A stretch of DNA of 64,000 nt from an uncultured Sphingomonadaceae bacterium (GTDB lineage: Bacteria > Pseudomonadota > Alphaproteobacteria > Sphingomonadales > Sphingomonadaceae). The stretch lies in contig CANMNF010000003.1 in NCBI GenBank assembly GCA_947499255.1, positions 310,001-374,000 of the forward strand, read 5' to 3'. Of this stretch, positions 55,874 through 64,000 are shown piece by piece. The notes below the pieces were generated by a model. It did no database searches, was not told where the DNA came from, and saw only the letters and a program-made list of their open reading frames with translations. Each line of letters starts with the position of its first letter. Position 1 is the first letter of the stretch. The translations under genes and the position numbers were made by a program.

Positions 55874-58061
55874 TGTTGTAAGCAAGCCCGATATCCTAAC
55901 CAGAACAGTCTTCGCAGGCGGCATGACCGCGCTTTTGACGAGCGCAGCTTTGCTCGCCACCCCTGCGCTTGCGCAAAATTCCGGGTCGCAGCGGCTGGAA
56001 GATCTTATTCCCGATAGTGCGGTTGCCAACCCTGAAGACTGGGCGCAGCAAGGCACCGGCAATAGCGCAACTCCAGCCGAGCCTGCACGGGTTCCAGAAC
56101 TCGCGGCGGACGCTCCGATAACGCCCAATCCGCAGATTGTGATCGATTGGCCAGAACCTGGGAGCCTTCCCGACATTGATCCGGTCCAAGCCCTGGCACA
56201 GCCGCTTGAGCTGGCTGATTTTTCCGAACGTTTGGCGCCAATTCCCGAAGGCAGCAAAGAACGCGTTACAGATGAATTGACGATAGTCTTCCCTACAGAC
56301 ACCACGCTCTTTCCCGAGCGCGATGAGTTTCTCGATCGGTTCAAAAGCCTTTCAACAGTGGAGGAACTGGATGACGATGATTCCATTGCTCGCCTTGCCG
56401 CGCAATCGCGCGAGGATGAGGAATTGCTGGGCGAATTGCTGCGCACCTATGGATATTTCGATGCACAGGTGATCCGCTCTGTCGGCGCAGAAAATGGCGA
56501 CGATGATGGTGAGAATACCCGTGAAAATGCGGGTGAGAATGCAGGCGTCCGCTTCGATGTGTTGCCCGGCGTGCAGTACCGTGTTGGTGACGTCGATCTG
56601 GGCAATCTTGATGCTGCGGGCGCGGATTATGAAATGCTGCGCCGCGCCTATCAGATCACCAAGGGTGATCCCCTTTCGCTCGATGCCATTGAAAACGAAC
56701 GTTTTGATCTAGACCGGGCATTGGGTGAACGCGGATATCCGTTTGCCGCGATTGAAGAACCCAAATTGCTGGTCGATCATGCGCGTGAAGAAGGCGATAT
56801 CACCATGCCGGTGGAGCCGGGCGGCAAATATGTGCTGGGTGATGTGACCAGCAGCCTGCCTGATTTCCTCTCCGGCACTCACCTCACGCGTATTGCGCGC
56901 TGGGATGAAGGCGATGTCTATCAGCGCAGTGATGAAGAAGATTTGCGCCGCGCTATTCTGGCTACAGGACTGGTTGGATCAATCACTCTGACACCGGTTG
57001 AAGTAACCCCGCCTCAAGGCGATACGCCCGGCATCGTCGATATTGCCGCGGATATTTCCAAAGCTCCGCTGCGCACGCTTGCCGGTAGCATTGGTTTTGG
57101 CACTGAGGAAGGTTTCCGGCTTGAAGGACGCTGGGAACATCGCAATCTGTTCCCGCCCGAAGGGTTGCTGCGGCTGCGCGGTATTGCCGGTACGCAGGAG
57201 CAGTTGGCGGGCGTTACCTTCCGCAAGAACAACTTCAAAGGGCGCGACCGTATTTTGTCGGTTGATGCCTATGTCAGCACCATCGATTTTGACGCTTATG
57301 ACGCAGAAACCATCGCGTTGACAGGCACGTTTGAGCGGGTGAGCACGCTGCTGTTCCAAAAACCGTTAAGCTGGTCTGCAGGTGTGGAGCTGATCGCGAC
57401 GCGGGAAAGTGCGCGCGATGGGGCGGGCAACAATATTGATCCGGAAGAGACATTCTTCGTCGCTGCGCTGCCGCTATATGCGCAGCTTGATCGTTCCAAC
57501 GATCTGCTTAATCCAACCGATGGCTGGCGTCTGTCGGGCCGCGTGTCACCAGAATTTTCCGAAAGCGATGTTGGTCAGGCGGTGTATGTCCGTAATCAGT
57601 TTGATGCTTCTTACTATCAGGCAGTGGCTGAAAACGTGGTGCTGGCCGGACGCGTGAGGCTTGGCAGTATTACAGGCGCAAATATTGAAGAAATCGCTCC
57701 CTCGCGCCGTCTTTATGCCGGTGGTGGTGGTTCTGTACGCGGATATGGCTTCCGAGAAATCGGTCCGCTTTCTGGCCTTGGCGATCCGCTAGGTGGCCGG
57801 TCTTTGGCTGAATTTTCGCTGGAGGCGCGGGTGCGCACCGGCTTGTTTGATGGCGCGCTGGGCGTTGTGCCATTTGTTGATGCAGGCTCTGTTGGTATTG
57901 ATAGCGTGCCAGATTTTGACCGTGTGCAATATGGCGCTGGCATCGGTGTGCGCTATCATTCCGGCTTTGGCCCGTTCCGCGTGGATGTTGCATTCCCGCT
58001 CAATCCGGGGCCAAACGACAATTGGATCGCGGTCTATGTCGCGCTGGGGCAGGCGTTCTGA
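55848..58061 (+). CDS. tamA: Autotransporter assembly factor TamA (Omp85 family)
   Basis: Outer-membrane barrel that, with TamB, helps insert proteins or move lipids to the outer membrane. About 737 residues from GTG 55848, which gives a basic n-region before [18 protein letters not shown] 55923 (712 residues) is the other choice. POTRA domains at about 190-430 include an Asn/Glu-rich insertion ([17 protein letters not shown]). The Omp85 barrel includes [16 protein letters not shown] and ends GLGQAF-like [12 protein letters not shown]. The stop overlaps tamB as TGATG. Confidence 0.9.
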   Translation: MVCQSNSRDVVSKPDILTRTVFAGGMTALLTSAALLATPALAQNSGSQRLEDLIPDSAVANPEDWAQQGTGNSATPAEPARVPELAADAPITPNPQIVIDWPEPGSLPDIDPVQALAQPLELADFSERLAPIPEGSKERVTDELTIVFPTDTTLFPERDEFLDRFKSLSTVEELDDDDSIARLAAQSREDEELLGELLRTYGYFDAQVIRSVGAENGDDDGENTRENAGENAGVRFDVLPGVQYRVGDVDLGNLDAAGADYEMLRRAYQITKGDPLSLDAIENERFDLDRALGERGYPFAAIEEPKLLVDHAREEGDITMPVEPGGKYVLGDVTSSLPDFLSGTHLTRIARWDEGDVYQRSDEEDLRRAILATGLVGSITLTPVEVTPPQGDTPGIVDIAADISKAPLRTLAGSIGFGTEEGFRLEGRWEHRNLFPPEGLLRLRGIAGTQEQLAGVTFRKNNFKGRDRILSVDAYVSTIDFDAYDAETIALTGTFERVSTLLFQKPLSWSAGVELIATRESARDGAGNNIDPEETFFVAALPLYAQLDRSNDLLNPTDGWRLSGRVSPEFSESDVGQAVYVRNQFDASYYQAVAENVVLAGRVRLGSITGANIEEIAPSRRLYAGGGGSVRGYGFREIGPLSGLGDPLGGRSLAEFSLEARVRTGLFDGALGVVPFVDAGSVGIDSVPDFDRVQYGAGIGVRYHSGFGPFRVDVAFPLNPGPNDNWIAVYVALGQAF

Positions 58062-61000
58062 TGAGCGATACTGCAACACCTGAAACTCCGGCCGAAACCG
58101 AAGCTGAAACACCCGAACGCAAAGCGACACTTGGACGGACCCGCACCATTGGCCGATGGCTGGTGCGCGGCGTTGGTGTTGTTGTCGCTCTGCTTGTTTT
58201 GGGCATTGCCTATCTGCACACCGCATCTGGCCGGCAAATGATCCTGGACGAGATTTCCAGCTTTGCCCCGGCCTCTGGCTTGTCTGTTGAAGTGGGTGAC
58301 ATCGAAGGTTCGGTCTTATGGAGCGGCACTTTTAAGGATGTGCGTCTGCGCGATGCGGAAGATACGCTGTTTCTTGAAGTGCCCACCGTTGAGCTGAACT
58401 GGCGGCCATGGCGTTGGTTTTGGAGTGGGCTGGATGTGCGTCATCTGGTGCTGGCTGATGGTACGCTGTACGCAAGGCCCGTGCTGGTGCCTGGCGATCC
58501 TGATGCGCCGGTTCTGCCCAATTTCGATATCCGTGTGGATTATCTCCTGATCGATGATTTGACTGTTGCCGAAGGCATTTTGGGCGAAGAACGGGTGATT
58601 GGCCTTAGCGCAAATGTCGATATTCGCGATGGGCATGTCCATGTGCAGGCCGCTGGTGATCTGGGTGATGAGGACAAGCTTGCAATGCTTGTTGATGCGC
58701 AGCCTGATGGCGATGTGTTTGACCTGTATCTCGATTGGCAAGCCCCGCAAGGCGGCTTTCTTGCAGCGATGGTGGGCGCAGAAGAAGATTTGGCGATCCG
58801 GCTGGAGGGCGATGGCACCTGGACGAATTGGGAAGGCGATCTGGTTGCACGACAAGGCGGTGTGGAACTGCTCGATGTCGATCTGTTCAACGAAGCTGGC
58901 ACATATCGCGTCGTTGGCAGCATGCGCCCGGCGGCTTATCTTGAAGGAATGCCGGCGCGCGCGCTGGGGGATGTTGTCACCGTTTCCGCCGCTGGGACTT
59001 TGGTCGATAGCGTGCTGGATGGTGAACTGAGCTTGCGCGGAAGCGGGGTGAATGTTGATGGACGCGGGGCGATTGACCTTGGCGGCAATCGCTTTGATGA
59101 TTTTGCGCTTAATGTAGACTTGCTCGACCCCAATCTGTTTGGTTCTGCTCTCGCGCTGCAAAATGCGCGCCTCGAAGCGCGGCTGCGCGGGCCTTTCCGC
59201 GATCTCACTGTGCCGCACACCCTGACCATTGGTGAACTGGATGCCGGTGTTACAGCGACCGCGCTTACACAGCAGGGCACGCTGGTTTACGACGGCACGC
59301 GTTTTGTCATTCCTCTGGTTGTCAGGATTGGCCGCTTGGAAAGCGGAATTGCACAGATTGATCCGCGCCTGCGAAATGGCACCGTTACGGGCACTTTGGT
59401 GTATGCAGGCAATGATCTTTTGTCTGACGATCTGCGCATACGTTTTCCCGGCATGGCCGCACAGCTTGGGTTATCAAGCAATCTGGCAAGCGGCACCACG
59501 CGCCTTAATGGGCCGGTCGCGATCGATGATCTGGTGTTGGAAGATTTGGGTGAGCTTGATGCACGTGCGCAGGTCAATGCGCGGTTTGGCGGCAACGCGC
59601 CATGGCTGGTCAGCTCTGATCTTTCGGCGACTTTGGCACCGATCCTGAATGGCGCCATCTCGTCATTGGCCGGTGATCAGCTTGCAGTGGCTGGCGGCGT
59701 TGTGGTGGGCGGCAATCAACCGTTATTGTTCGATGATATGGCGGTGCGCGGACCCAAGCTTACCGCCGCACTGTCCGGCGATGTAAGCGATGCTGGCACC
59801 AGCATCACAGCTAATGGTTCGCAATCCGATTATGGCGAGTTTACGCTGACAGCGCTGCTGTCTGATGATGGGCCAACAGCCGAAGTGGTCCTCGCCTCGC
59901 CATTGCCCGCCGCAGGGCTTGAAGATGTGCGCCTTAGCCTTAGCCCCAGCGATGATGGCTTTGCGATTGAAACGCGCGGCAATTCCTTGCTCGGCCCGTT
60001 TGATGGTTTGCTCAATTTGCAGCTGCCAGAGGAAGGCACGCCGCGCCTTTCTGTAACCCGTCTCGATATTGCGCAAAGCGAAGTGCGCGGCGATTTGCAA
60101 TTGGGCGAGGCCGGTATTGTGGGCGATCTGGCCATACGGCGCGGCGGGTTGGACGGCACGGTAACGCTCGCTCCGCGCGGCGGTGGCCAAGGCTTCGCGC
60201 TCGACCTTACCGCAGATCAAGCCCGCTTTGGCGGCGATACACTTATCGCGATTGGTCGCGGCACAATCACCGCCGATGGTGTGTTTGCAGATGGTAATAC
60301 CAATCTCGCTGCGAGCGCGGATCTGCAGGGGCTGACATATGGCACGCTGTTCCTCGGCCGTGTCTCTGCCGATGCCAGCATCGTGAATGGCGAAGGGCGT
60401 TTCGATGCCGCGCTTGCCGGGCGGCGCGGGAGCGGATTTGAGCTGGTGTTGGGCGGCACTATTGCCCCCGATCAATTCACTGCGCGAGCCGAAGGCAGCT
60501 TTGCCGGACGCGATATTGCGATGCCGCGCCGCGCGATCCTCACCAAAGGCGATGATGGCGTATGGGAACTGGCGCGCACGCAACTGACCTATGGCAATGG
60601 CTTTGTCATTGCGAGCGGGCGATTTGGCGGTGATGACACGCAAGGGCGCCTGGCGCTTTCTGATATGCCGCTGCGATTGGTCGATGCACTGGCGGGCGAT
60701 CTTGGCCTTGGCGGACGCATCTCCGGCATTGTGGAAATGGGCAGCGCGCGCGATGGCCAGCCGACCGGTTCTGCGCGTTTGATGGTCGATGGCTTGACGC
60801 GTTCTGGTCAATTGCTGACGTCGCTTCCGCTTGATCTGGCGATGGTGGCAGAACTGTCTTCCAGCGATGTGCAGGCACGCGCAATCATCTCTGACAGCGG
60901 CAATGCCGAAGGCCGTGTGCAAGGGCGCATTGGCCTGCTTCCCAACGGCTCTTTGCCAGAACGTATCGCTGGTGGTGATCTGGCTGCACAGCTGCGCTTT

Positions 61001-62272
61001 GATGGCTCTGCTGCTGCGCTTTGGCGATTGGCCGCGATCAACTTCATCGACCTTTCCGGCCCGCTGACCGTGGCTGCCAATGCGCGCGGTACGCTTACCA
61101 ATCCGCAGGTACGCGGCACTTTGGAAGGCGAGGATATGCGCCTGCAATCTGCGCTTACAGGAACCGATGTCACCGATGCCAGCGTATCGGGCCGCTTCAA
61201 TGGCAGTTTGCTCAACCTCACAAGCTTTGCCGGGCGCACGCAGGATGGCGGGCGTGTATCGGGCAGTGGCTCCGTTGACCTTTCCAATATCAGCGCAACG
61301 CGCGGCCCCGCCATTGATCTGCGGATCGCCACACGTGAAGCGCAGGTGCTCAACCTGCCCAATATGCGCGCCAAGGTGAGCGGGCCTTTGCGCATTGTCT
61401 CCGATGGCGTGGGTGGCACGGTCGCCGGACGGTTGGAGGCAAAGCGCGCCTTCTGGCTGCTGGGCTTTACCGAAGATGTTGCCGCATTGCCCAACATCGC
61501 CACGACCGAGATCAATCAACCGCTTGACCGAGCACCGGGCCGCGCGGGCTCTGTCCCCTGGCGATATCTCATTGATGTCCGCGCGCCGGGCGGTTTGGAA
61601 GTCGATGGCCTTGGTCTCGATAGCGAATGGCGCGGCAATATCCGCCTGCGCGGAACCACCGAGGATCCGCGTATTGGCGGTCAGGTCCAGATTGTTCCGC
61701 GCCAAGGCTTTTACTCGTTTGCCGGTGTACGCTTTGACATCACCAGAGGCCGCATCAACTTTGACGAAAACGCGCCCATCGATCCGCGTATCGATATGGT
61801 TGCTGAAACCGATGTCGATGGCTTGAACGTTGCGGTGAACATCGAAGGCAGCGCCAGCCAGCCGGAAATCGCGTTCTCCTCCAGTCCTGCTTTGCCTGAA
61901 GAAGAGCTGTTGGCGCGCCTCTTGTTTGGTGGTTCTATCACTGACCTTTCTGCAACTGACGCATTGCAATTGGGCTCTGCTGTGGCCAGCCTTCGCGGCG
62001 GTACCGGTCTTGGCCCGATCAACCGGCTGCGCGGTGCGATTGGCCTTGATCGTTTGCGCGTGGTGTCAGCAGACCCGGCGCTTGGGCGGGGCACGGCGGT
62101 GGCTCTTGGCAAGAACTTTGGACGCCGGGTCTATGTTGAGATTATCACCGATGGCGCAGGCTATAATGCCACTGAAGCTGAATTCCGCGTAACCAGCTGG
62201 CTCAACCTGCTGGCCAGTGTCAGCACCATCGGCCGCAATAGCGCTGCTGCGGAATACCGCCGCGATTATTAG
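58061..62272 (+). CDS. tamB: Translocation and assembly module protein TamB
   Basis: Long periplasm-spanning protein of the AsmA/TamB group, anchored in the inner membrane. 1403 residues from ATG 58061, overlapping the tamA stop. Cytoplasmic ~28 residues, then helix VRGVGVVVALLVLGIAYLH (about 29-47), then repeated beta-rich modules forming a hydrophobic groove. The DUF490/TamB C-domain carries RGRINFDENAPIDPRIDMVAETDV, GSASQPEIAFSSSPALPEEELLARLLFG and ends VSTIGRNSAAAEYRRDY. Functions with TamA. Confidence 0.94.
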   Translation: MSDTATPETPAETEAETPERKATLGRTRTIGRWLVRGVGVVVALLVLGIAYLHTASGRQMILDEISSFAPASGLSVEVGDIEGSVLWSGTFKDVRLRDAEDTLFLEVPTVELNWRPWRWFWSGLDVRHLVLADGTLYARPVLVPGDPDAPVLPNFDIRVDYLLIDDLTVAEGILGEERVIGLSANVDIRDGHVHVQAAGDLGDEDKLAMLVDAQPDGDVFDLYLDWQAPQGGFLAAMVGAEEDLAIRLEGDGTWTNWEGDLVARQGGVELLDVDLFNEAGTYRVVGSMRPAAYLEGMPARALGDVVTVSAAGTLVDSVLDGELSLRGSGVNVDGRGAIDLGGNRFDDFALNVDLLDPNLFGSALALQNARLEARLRGPFRDLTVPHTLTIGELDAGVTATALTQQGTLVYDGTRFVIPLVVRIGRLESGIAQIDPRLRNGTVTGTLVYAGNDLLSDDLRIRFPGMAAQLGLSSNLASGTTRLNGPVAIDDLVLEDLGELDARAQVNARFGGNAPWLVSSDLSATLAPILNGAISSLAGDQLAVAGGVVVGGNQPLLFDDMAVRGPKLTAALSGDVSDAGTSITANGSQSDYGEFTLTALLSDDGPTAEVVLASPLPAAGLEDVRLSLSPSDDGFAIETRGNSLLGPFDGLLNLQLPEEGTPRLSVTRLDIAQSEVRGDLQLGEAGIVGDLAIRRGGLDGTVTLAPRGGGQGFALDLTADQARFGGDTLIAIGRGTITADGVFADGNTNLAASADLQGLTYGTLFLGRVSADASIVNGEGRFDAALAGRRGSGFELVLGGTIAPDQFTARAEGSFAGRDIAMPRRAILTKGDDGVWELARTQLTYGNGFVIASGRFGGDDTQGRLALSDMPLRLVDALAGDLGLGGRISGIVEMGSARDGQPTGSARLMVDGLTRSGQLLTSLPLDLAMVAELSSSDVQARAIISDSGNAEGRVQGRIGLLPNGSLPERIAGGDLAAQLRFDGSAAALWRLAAINFIDLSGPLTVAANARGTLTNPQVRGTLEGEDMRLQSALTGTDVTDASVSGRFNGSLLNLTSFAGRTQDGGRVSGSGSVDLSNISATRGPAIDLRIATREAQVLNLPNMRAKVSGPLRIVSDGVGGTVAGRLEAKRAFWLLGFTEDVAALPNIATTEINQPLDRAPGRAGSVPWRYLIDVRAPGGLEVDGLGLDSEWRGNIRLRGTTEDPRIGGQVQIVPRQGFYSFAGVRFDITRGRINFDENAPIDPRIDMVAETDVDGLNVAVNIEGSASQPEIAFSSSPALPEEELLARLLFGGSITDLSATDALQLGSAVASLRGGTGLGPINRLRGAIGLDRLRVVSADPALGRGTAVALGKNFGRRVYVEIITDGAGYNATEAEFRVTSWLNLLASVSTIGRNSAAAEYRRDY

Positions 62273-62880
62273 AGCCTGGCAGACCCCCGGCGATACAGCG
62301 CAGCTTCAGCCTCGCGCCGCCGGGCAAGCCCGCGCATCACGCGCCCGCCGGCATAGCACCACCTGTCAAATTCACGCGCAGCACCTGCGTAATCGCCTGT
62401 CACATGCTTGCGGGTGAGAGTGGCTTTGCCGATTGCGCCTGTATTGTAATGGAAGCTGACCAGCGCATCGAATTGTGCCTGGCTTGTCTTAGCATCTGAG
62501 ATTTTCGCAGCGACCTCTGCGCTATACAGCGCAAGATCAGCTTCGAGGCGCGCATCGCACTGATCCTGCGTCCATGCGGTGCCTTTGCCAATGCCGGGGC
62601 CTGTTGCGCCCCAGCCGATTGTCCACGGGTCATCGCCAGTGCCGGGATCAGGATAAGCTTCAACCATCCCGTCACGGCGCATCCGCGCACATCCTTCAAA
62701 GCGTTTGATCAGCGCCACACCTTCAGCGCCAATAGTGATGGGCGATCCTCCAGAATGGACACATTGGACACTGTCCAGAGTCAAATTGTCGAGGCCGTCG
62801 TCAAGCGCGTCAACTTCGGCTTGCTTAAAGGGACGGCCAAGAATGCGGCGGATGGAATCGAAGAGCGGTTTGCGGGGCAT
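62269..62880 (-). CDS. GH24 family lysozyme (phage-type muramidase)
   Basis: Cleaves the glycan strands of peptidoglycan. 203 residues from ATG 62880 (MPRKPLFDSIRRIL). The GH24 triad is visible: Glu in LIKRFEGCARMR, Asp in YPDPGTGDDPW and Thr in WTIGWGATGPG. The later FDALVSFHYNTGAIG and YAGGRVMRGLARRREAEAALY are typical. About 50 extra residues precede the catalytic domain. No holin, spanin or phage gene is nearby and no cleavable signal peptide is clear. It overlaps the 3' end of tamB by 4 bases, convergent. Confidence 0.9.
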   Translation of the reverse strand: MPRKPLFDSIRRILGRPFKQAEVDALDDGLDNLTLDSVQCVHSGGSPITIGAEGVALIKRFEGCARMRRDGMVEAYPDPGTGDDPWTIGWGATGPGIGKGTAWTQDQCDARLEADLALYSAEVAAKISDAKTSQAQFDALVSFHYNTGAIGKATLTRKHVTGDYAGAAREFDRWCYAGGRVMRGLARRREAEAALYRRGSARL

Positions 62881-63085
62881 GAACAAAAGCCTTTGTTGCG
62901 GTGTTGGAGTCGCAATTGGGGCTAGAGTTGTCGGCTAACTGTAGGAAAGGGCGCGCGCGTTCCTGAAGAAATGTTCAAAAATGGGTGCAGCTATCTAGGC
63001 TGAAAAATGGCGTTGCCATAATTGGTAATGCTGCGTCTTTGGCCGCCAAAGCCTGACCACGCTGGCTAGACTGATCTTCAAAAAA
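62881..63085. other. Intergenic region between the lysozyme gene and the glnA terminator
   Basis: About 205 bases holding the lysozyme promoter on the minus strand. Short inverted repeats ATGGC-GTT-GCCAT (63007-63019) and CTTTGG-CCG-CCAAAG (63037-63051) are present. No RNA gene or clear promoter is recognised. Confidence 0.35.
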
Positions 63086-63120
63086 CCAAAAAAGCCGCCC
63101 GGTTTCCCGAGCGGCCTTTT
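63086..63120 (-). terminator. Intrinsic terminator of glnA
   Basis: On the minus strand GCCGCTCGG pairs with CCGGGCGGC (one G-T pair) around GAAA, followed by a run of T. It lies about 50 bases after the glnA stop. Confidence 0.9.
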
Positions 63121-63170
63121 GTCGTGCTGTCGCGAGGCGAGGGGCGCGGATGGCCCCTCGCTCCAACAAA

Positions 63171-64000
63171 TCAGGCGCTGTAGTACATGTCGTATTCAAC
63201 AGGGCTTGGCGTGGTGTTGGTGCGCATGCAATCTTCACGCTTCTGCTCGATGTAAGCTTCGATCTGATCCTTGGTGAACACATCGCCAGCGAGCAGGAAG
63301 TCCATGTCGGCTTCCAGCGCGTCGAGCGCTTCGTCAAGTGAAGCGCAAACGGTTGGAACGTCGGCGAGTTCTGCCGGGGGCAGATCGTACAAGTTCTTGT
63401 CCATGGCATCGCCAGGGTGGATCTTGTTCTGGATGCCGTCAATGCCAGCCATAACCAGCGCCGCTGCCGAAAGATATGGGTTGGCAAGCGGATCGGGAAA
63501 ACGGAATTCCACGCGCTTGGCCTTTTCACCGGCACCATAAGGGATGCGGCATGATGCCGAACGGTTGCGAGCCGAATAGGCAAGCAGCACAGGCGCTTCG
63601 AAGCCGGGTACCAAACGCTTATAGCTGTTGGTGGTAGGGTTGGTGAATGCGTTACAGGCCTTGGCGTGCTTGATCACGCCGCCGATGTAATACAGGCACT
63701 GCTCGGACAAACCGGCATATGCGCCGCCGGCAAAGGTGTTTTCACCCTCGTTCCAGATCGACATATGTGTGTGCATGCCAGAACCGTTATCTTCCTTGAT
63801 CGGCTTGGGCATGAAAGTCGCTGTTTTGCCGTAGGCATTGGCGACTTGCTGCACGACATATTTGTAAACCTGCGTACGGTCAGCGGTTTCCACCAGCGTA
63901 CCGAAAGTCATGCCAAGCTCATGCTGGGCAGCGGCCACTTCGTGGTGCTGCTTGTCCATGGGCAGGCCCATTTCCTTCATGGTGGAGACCATTTCGGCAC
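63171..64000 (-). CDS. glnA: Glutamine synthetase type I, C-terminal part (runs off the window edge)
   Basis: Makes glutamine from glutamate and ammonia. About 276 C-terminal residues are visible; the start lies beyond 64000. Landmarks: [22 protein letters not shown]-site [52 protein letters not shown], and the adenylylation-site loop [17 protein letters not shown], whose Tyr is the GlnE target in the GSI-beta class. The C-terminus is [12 protein letters not shown] terminator follows. Confidence 0.97.
   Translation of the reverse strand, partial: AEMVSTMKEMGLPMDKQHHEVAAAQHELGMTFGTLVETADRTQVYKYVVQQVANAYGKTATFMPKPIKEDNGSGMHTHMSIWNEGENTFAGGAYAGLSEQCLYYIGGVIKHAKACNAFTNPTTNSYKRLVPGFEAPVLLAYSARNRSASCRIPYGAGEKAKRVEFRFPDPLANPYLSAAALVMAGIDGIQNKIHPGDAMDKNLYDLPPAELADVPTVCASLDEALDALEADMDFLLAGDVFTKDQIEAYIEQKREDCMRTNTTPSPVEYDMYYSA

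Noticed and set aside
59723-61969. A 748-codon open frame on the minus strand within tamB
   Set aside because: It lies fully opposite a well-supported tamB. Its product is rich in Arg, His, Cys and Gln with no domain, signal peptide or ribosome-binding site, as expected for the antisense of biased codons.
62269-62880. Prophage remnant based on the GH24 lysozyme
   Set aside because: No other phage gene, attachment site or tRNA-adjacent duplication is present in the window, so one lysozyme alone does not support a prophage.
1-64000. CRISPR arrays, tRNA or rRNA genes, insertion sequences, toxin-antitoxin or defence genes
   Set aside because: I looked through the intergenic regions and found no regularly spaced repeats, cloverleaf-like sequences, transposase or integrase genes, or recognisable defence proteins.

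Overview
The window is a 64 kb piece of an alphaproteobacterial chromosome, most likely from the Sphingomonadales and probably Erythrobacteraceae. This is inferred from gene content and from protein style: an ATP12-type F1 chaperone, the ispH-thrB-rnhA and argS-SPOR-nagZ-scpA-scpB-tatABC orders, a Bpt leucyltransferase, GatCAB, a large TonB-dependent receptor and a Caulobacter-like cpa (tad) pilus locus. Nearly all the DNA is coding. I see no rRNA, tRNA, CRISPR array, integrase, transposase or prophage block. Start codons were chosen by ribosome-binding sites, stop/start overlaps and signal peptides, and several are uncertain.

Layout. 1-1048 is the 5' part of valS (minus strand). A large imperfect palindrome (1075-1163) separates it from a plus-strand Mla-type lipid transport operon, mlaE-mlaF-mlaD-lipoprotein (1270-4865). 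Converging on this from the minus strand is a chain of five genes that overlap at every junction (8087 to 4862): fluoride channel, RluA-family pseudouridine synthase, HAD phosphatase, small membrane protein, ATP12 chaperone. Next come rpsU with a terminator, an FKBP isomerase, a DUF4153 membrane protein, and gatC-gatA. A three-gene surface-glycan block (sulfotransferase, GT25, GT4; 13013-15878) separates gatA from gatB. It is followed by two overlapping genes for secreted proteins of unknown function (17540-19110) and trmL.

19618-30466 holds an M16 peptidase lipoprotein divergent from clpB, a 1120-residue TonB-dependent receptor, methylthioadenosine phosphorylase and a MarR regulator. 30551-37979 (minus) is a Tad/Cpa pilus cluster in the order cpaA-cpaB-cpaC-cpaD-cpaE-tadB-tadC. 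The secretion ATPase gene cpaF (tadA), normally between cpaE and tadB, is missing, and no Flp pilin gene is visible.

38019-50484 carries an alpha/beta hydrolase and FAD oxidoreductase pair, a YegP-like protein, the ispH-thrB-rnhA operon, a lipoprotein, and the envelope/chromosome cluster argS-SPOR-nagZ-scpA-scpB-tatA-tatB-tatC. 50609-64000 holds a small membrane protein, an amidohydrolase/dehydrogenase pair, threonine ammonia-lyase, bpt, the tamA-tamB outer-membrane assembly pair, a GH24 lysozyme and the 3' part of glnA with its terminator.

Much of the window deals with the cell envelope (Mla, glycan modification, TonB receptor, Tad pilus, NagZ/SPOR, Tat, TamAB). The rest is mainly translation (valS, gatCAB, argS, rpsU, trmL, rluA) and central metabolism. 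The items most worth following up are the Tad locus without its ATPase, the unknown secreted pair, the glycan block inside gatCAB, and the palindrome between valS and mlaE.
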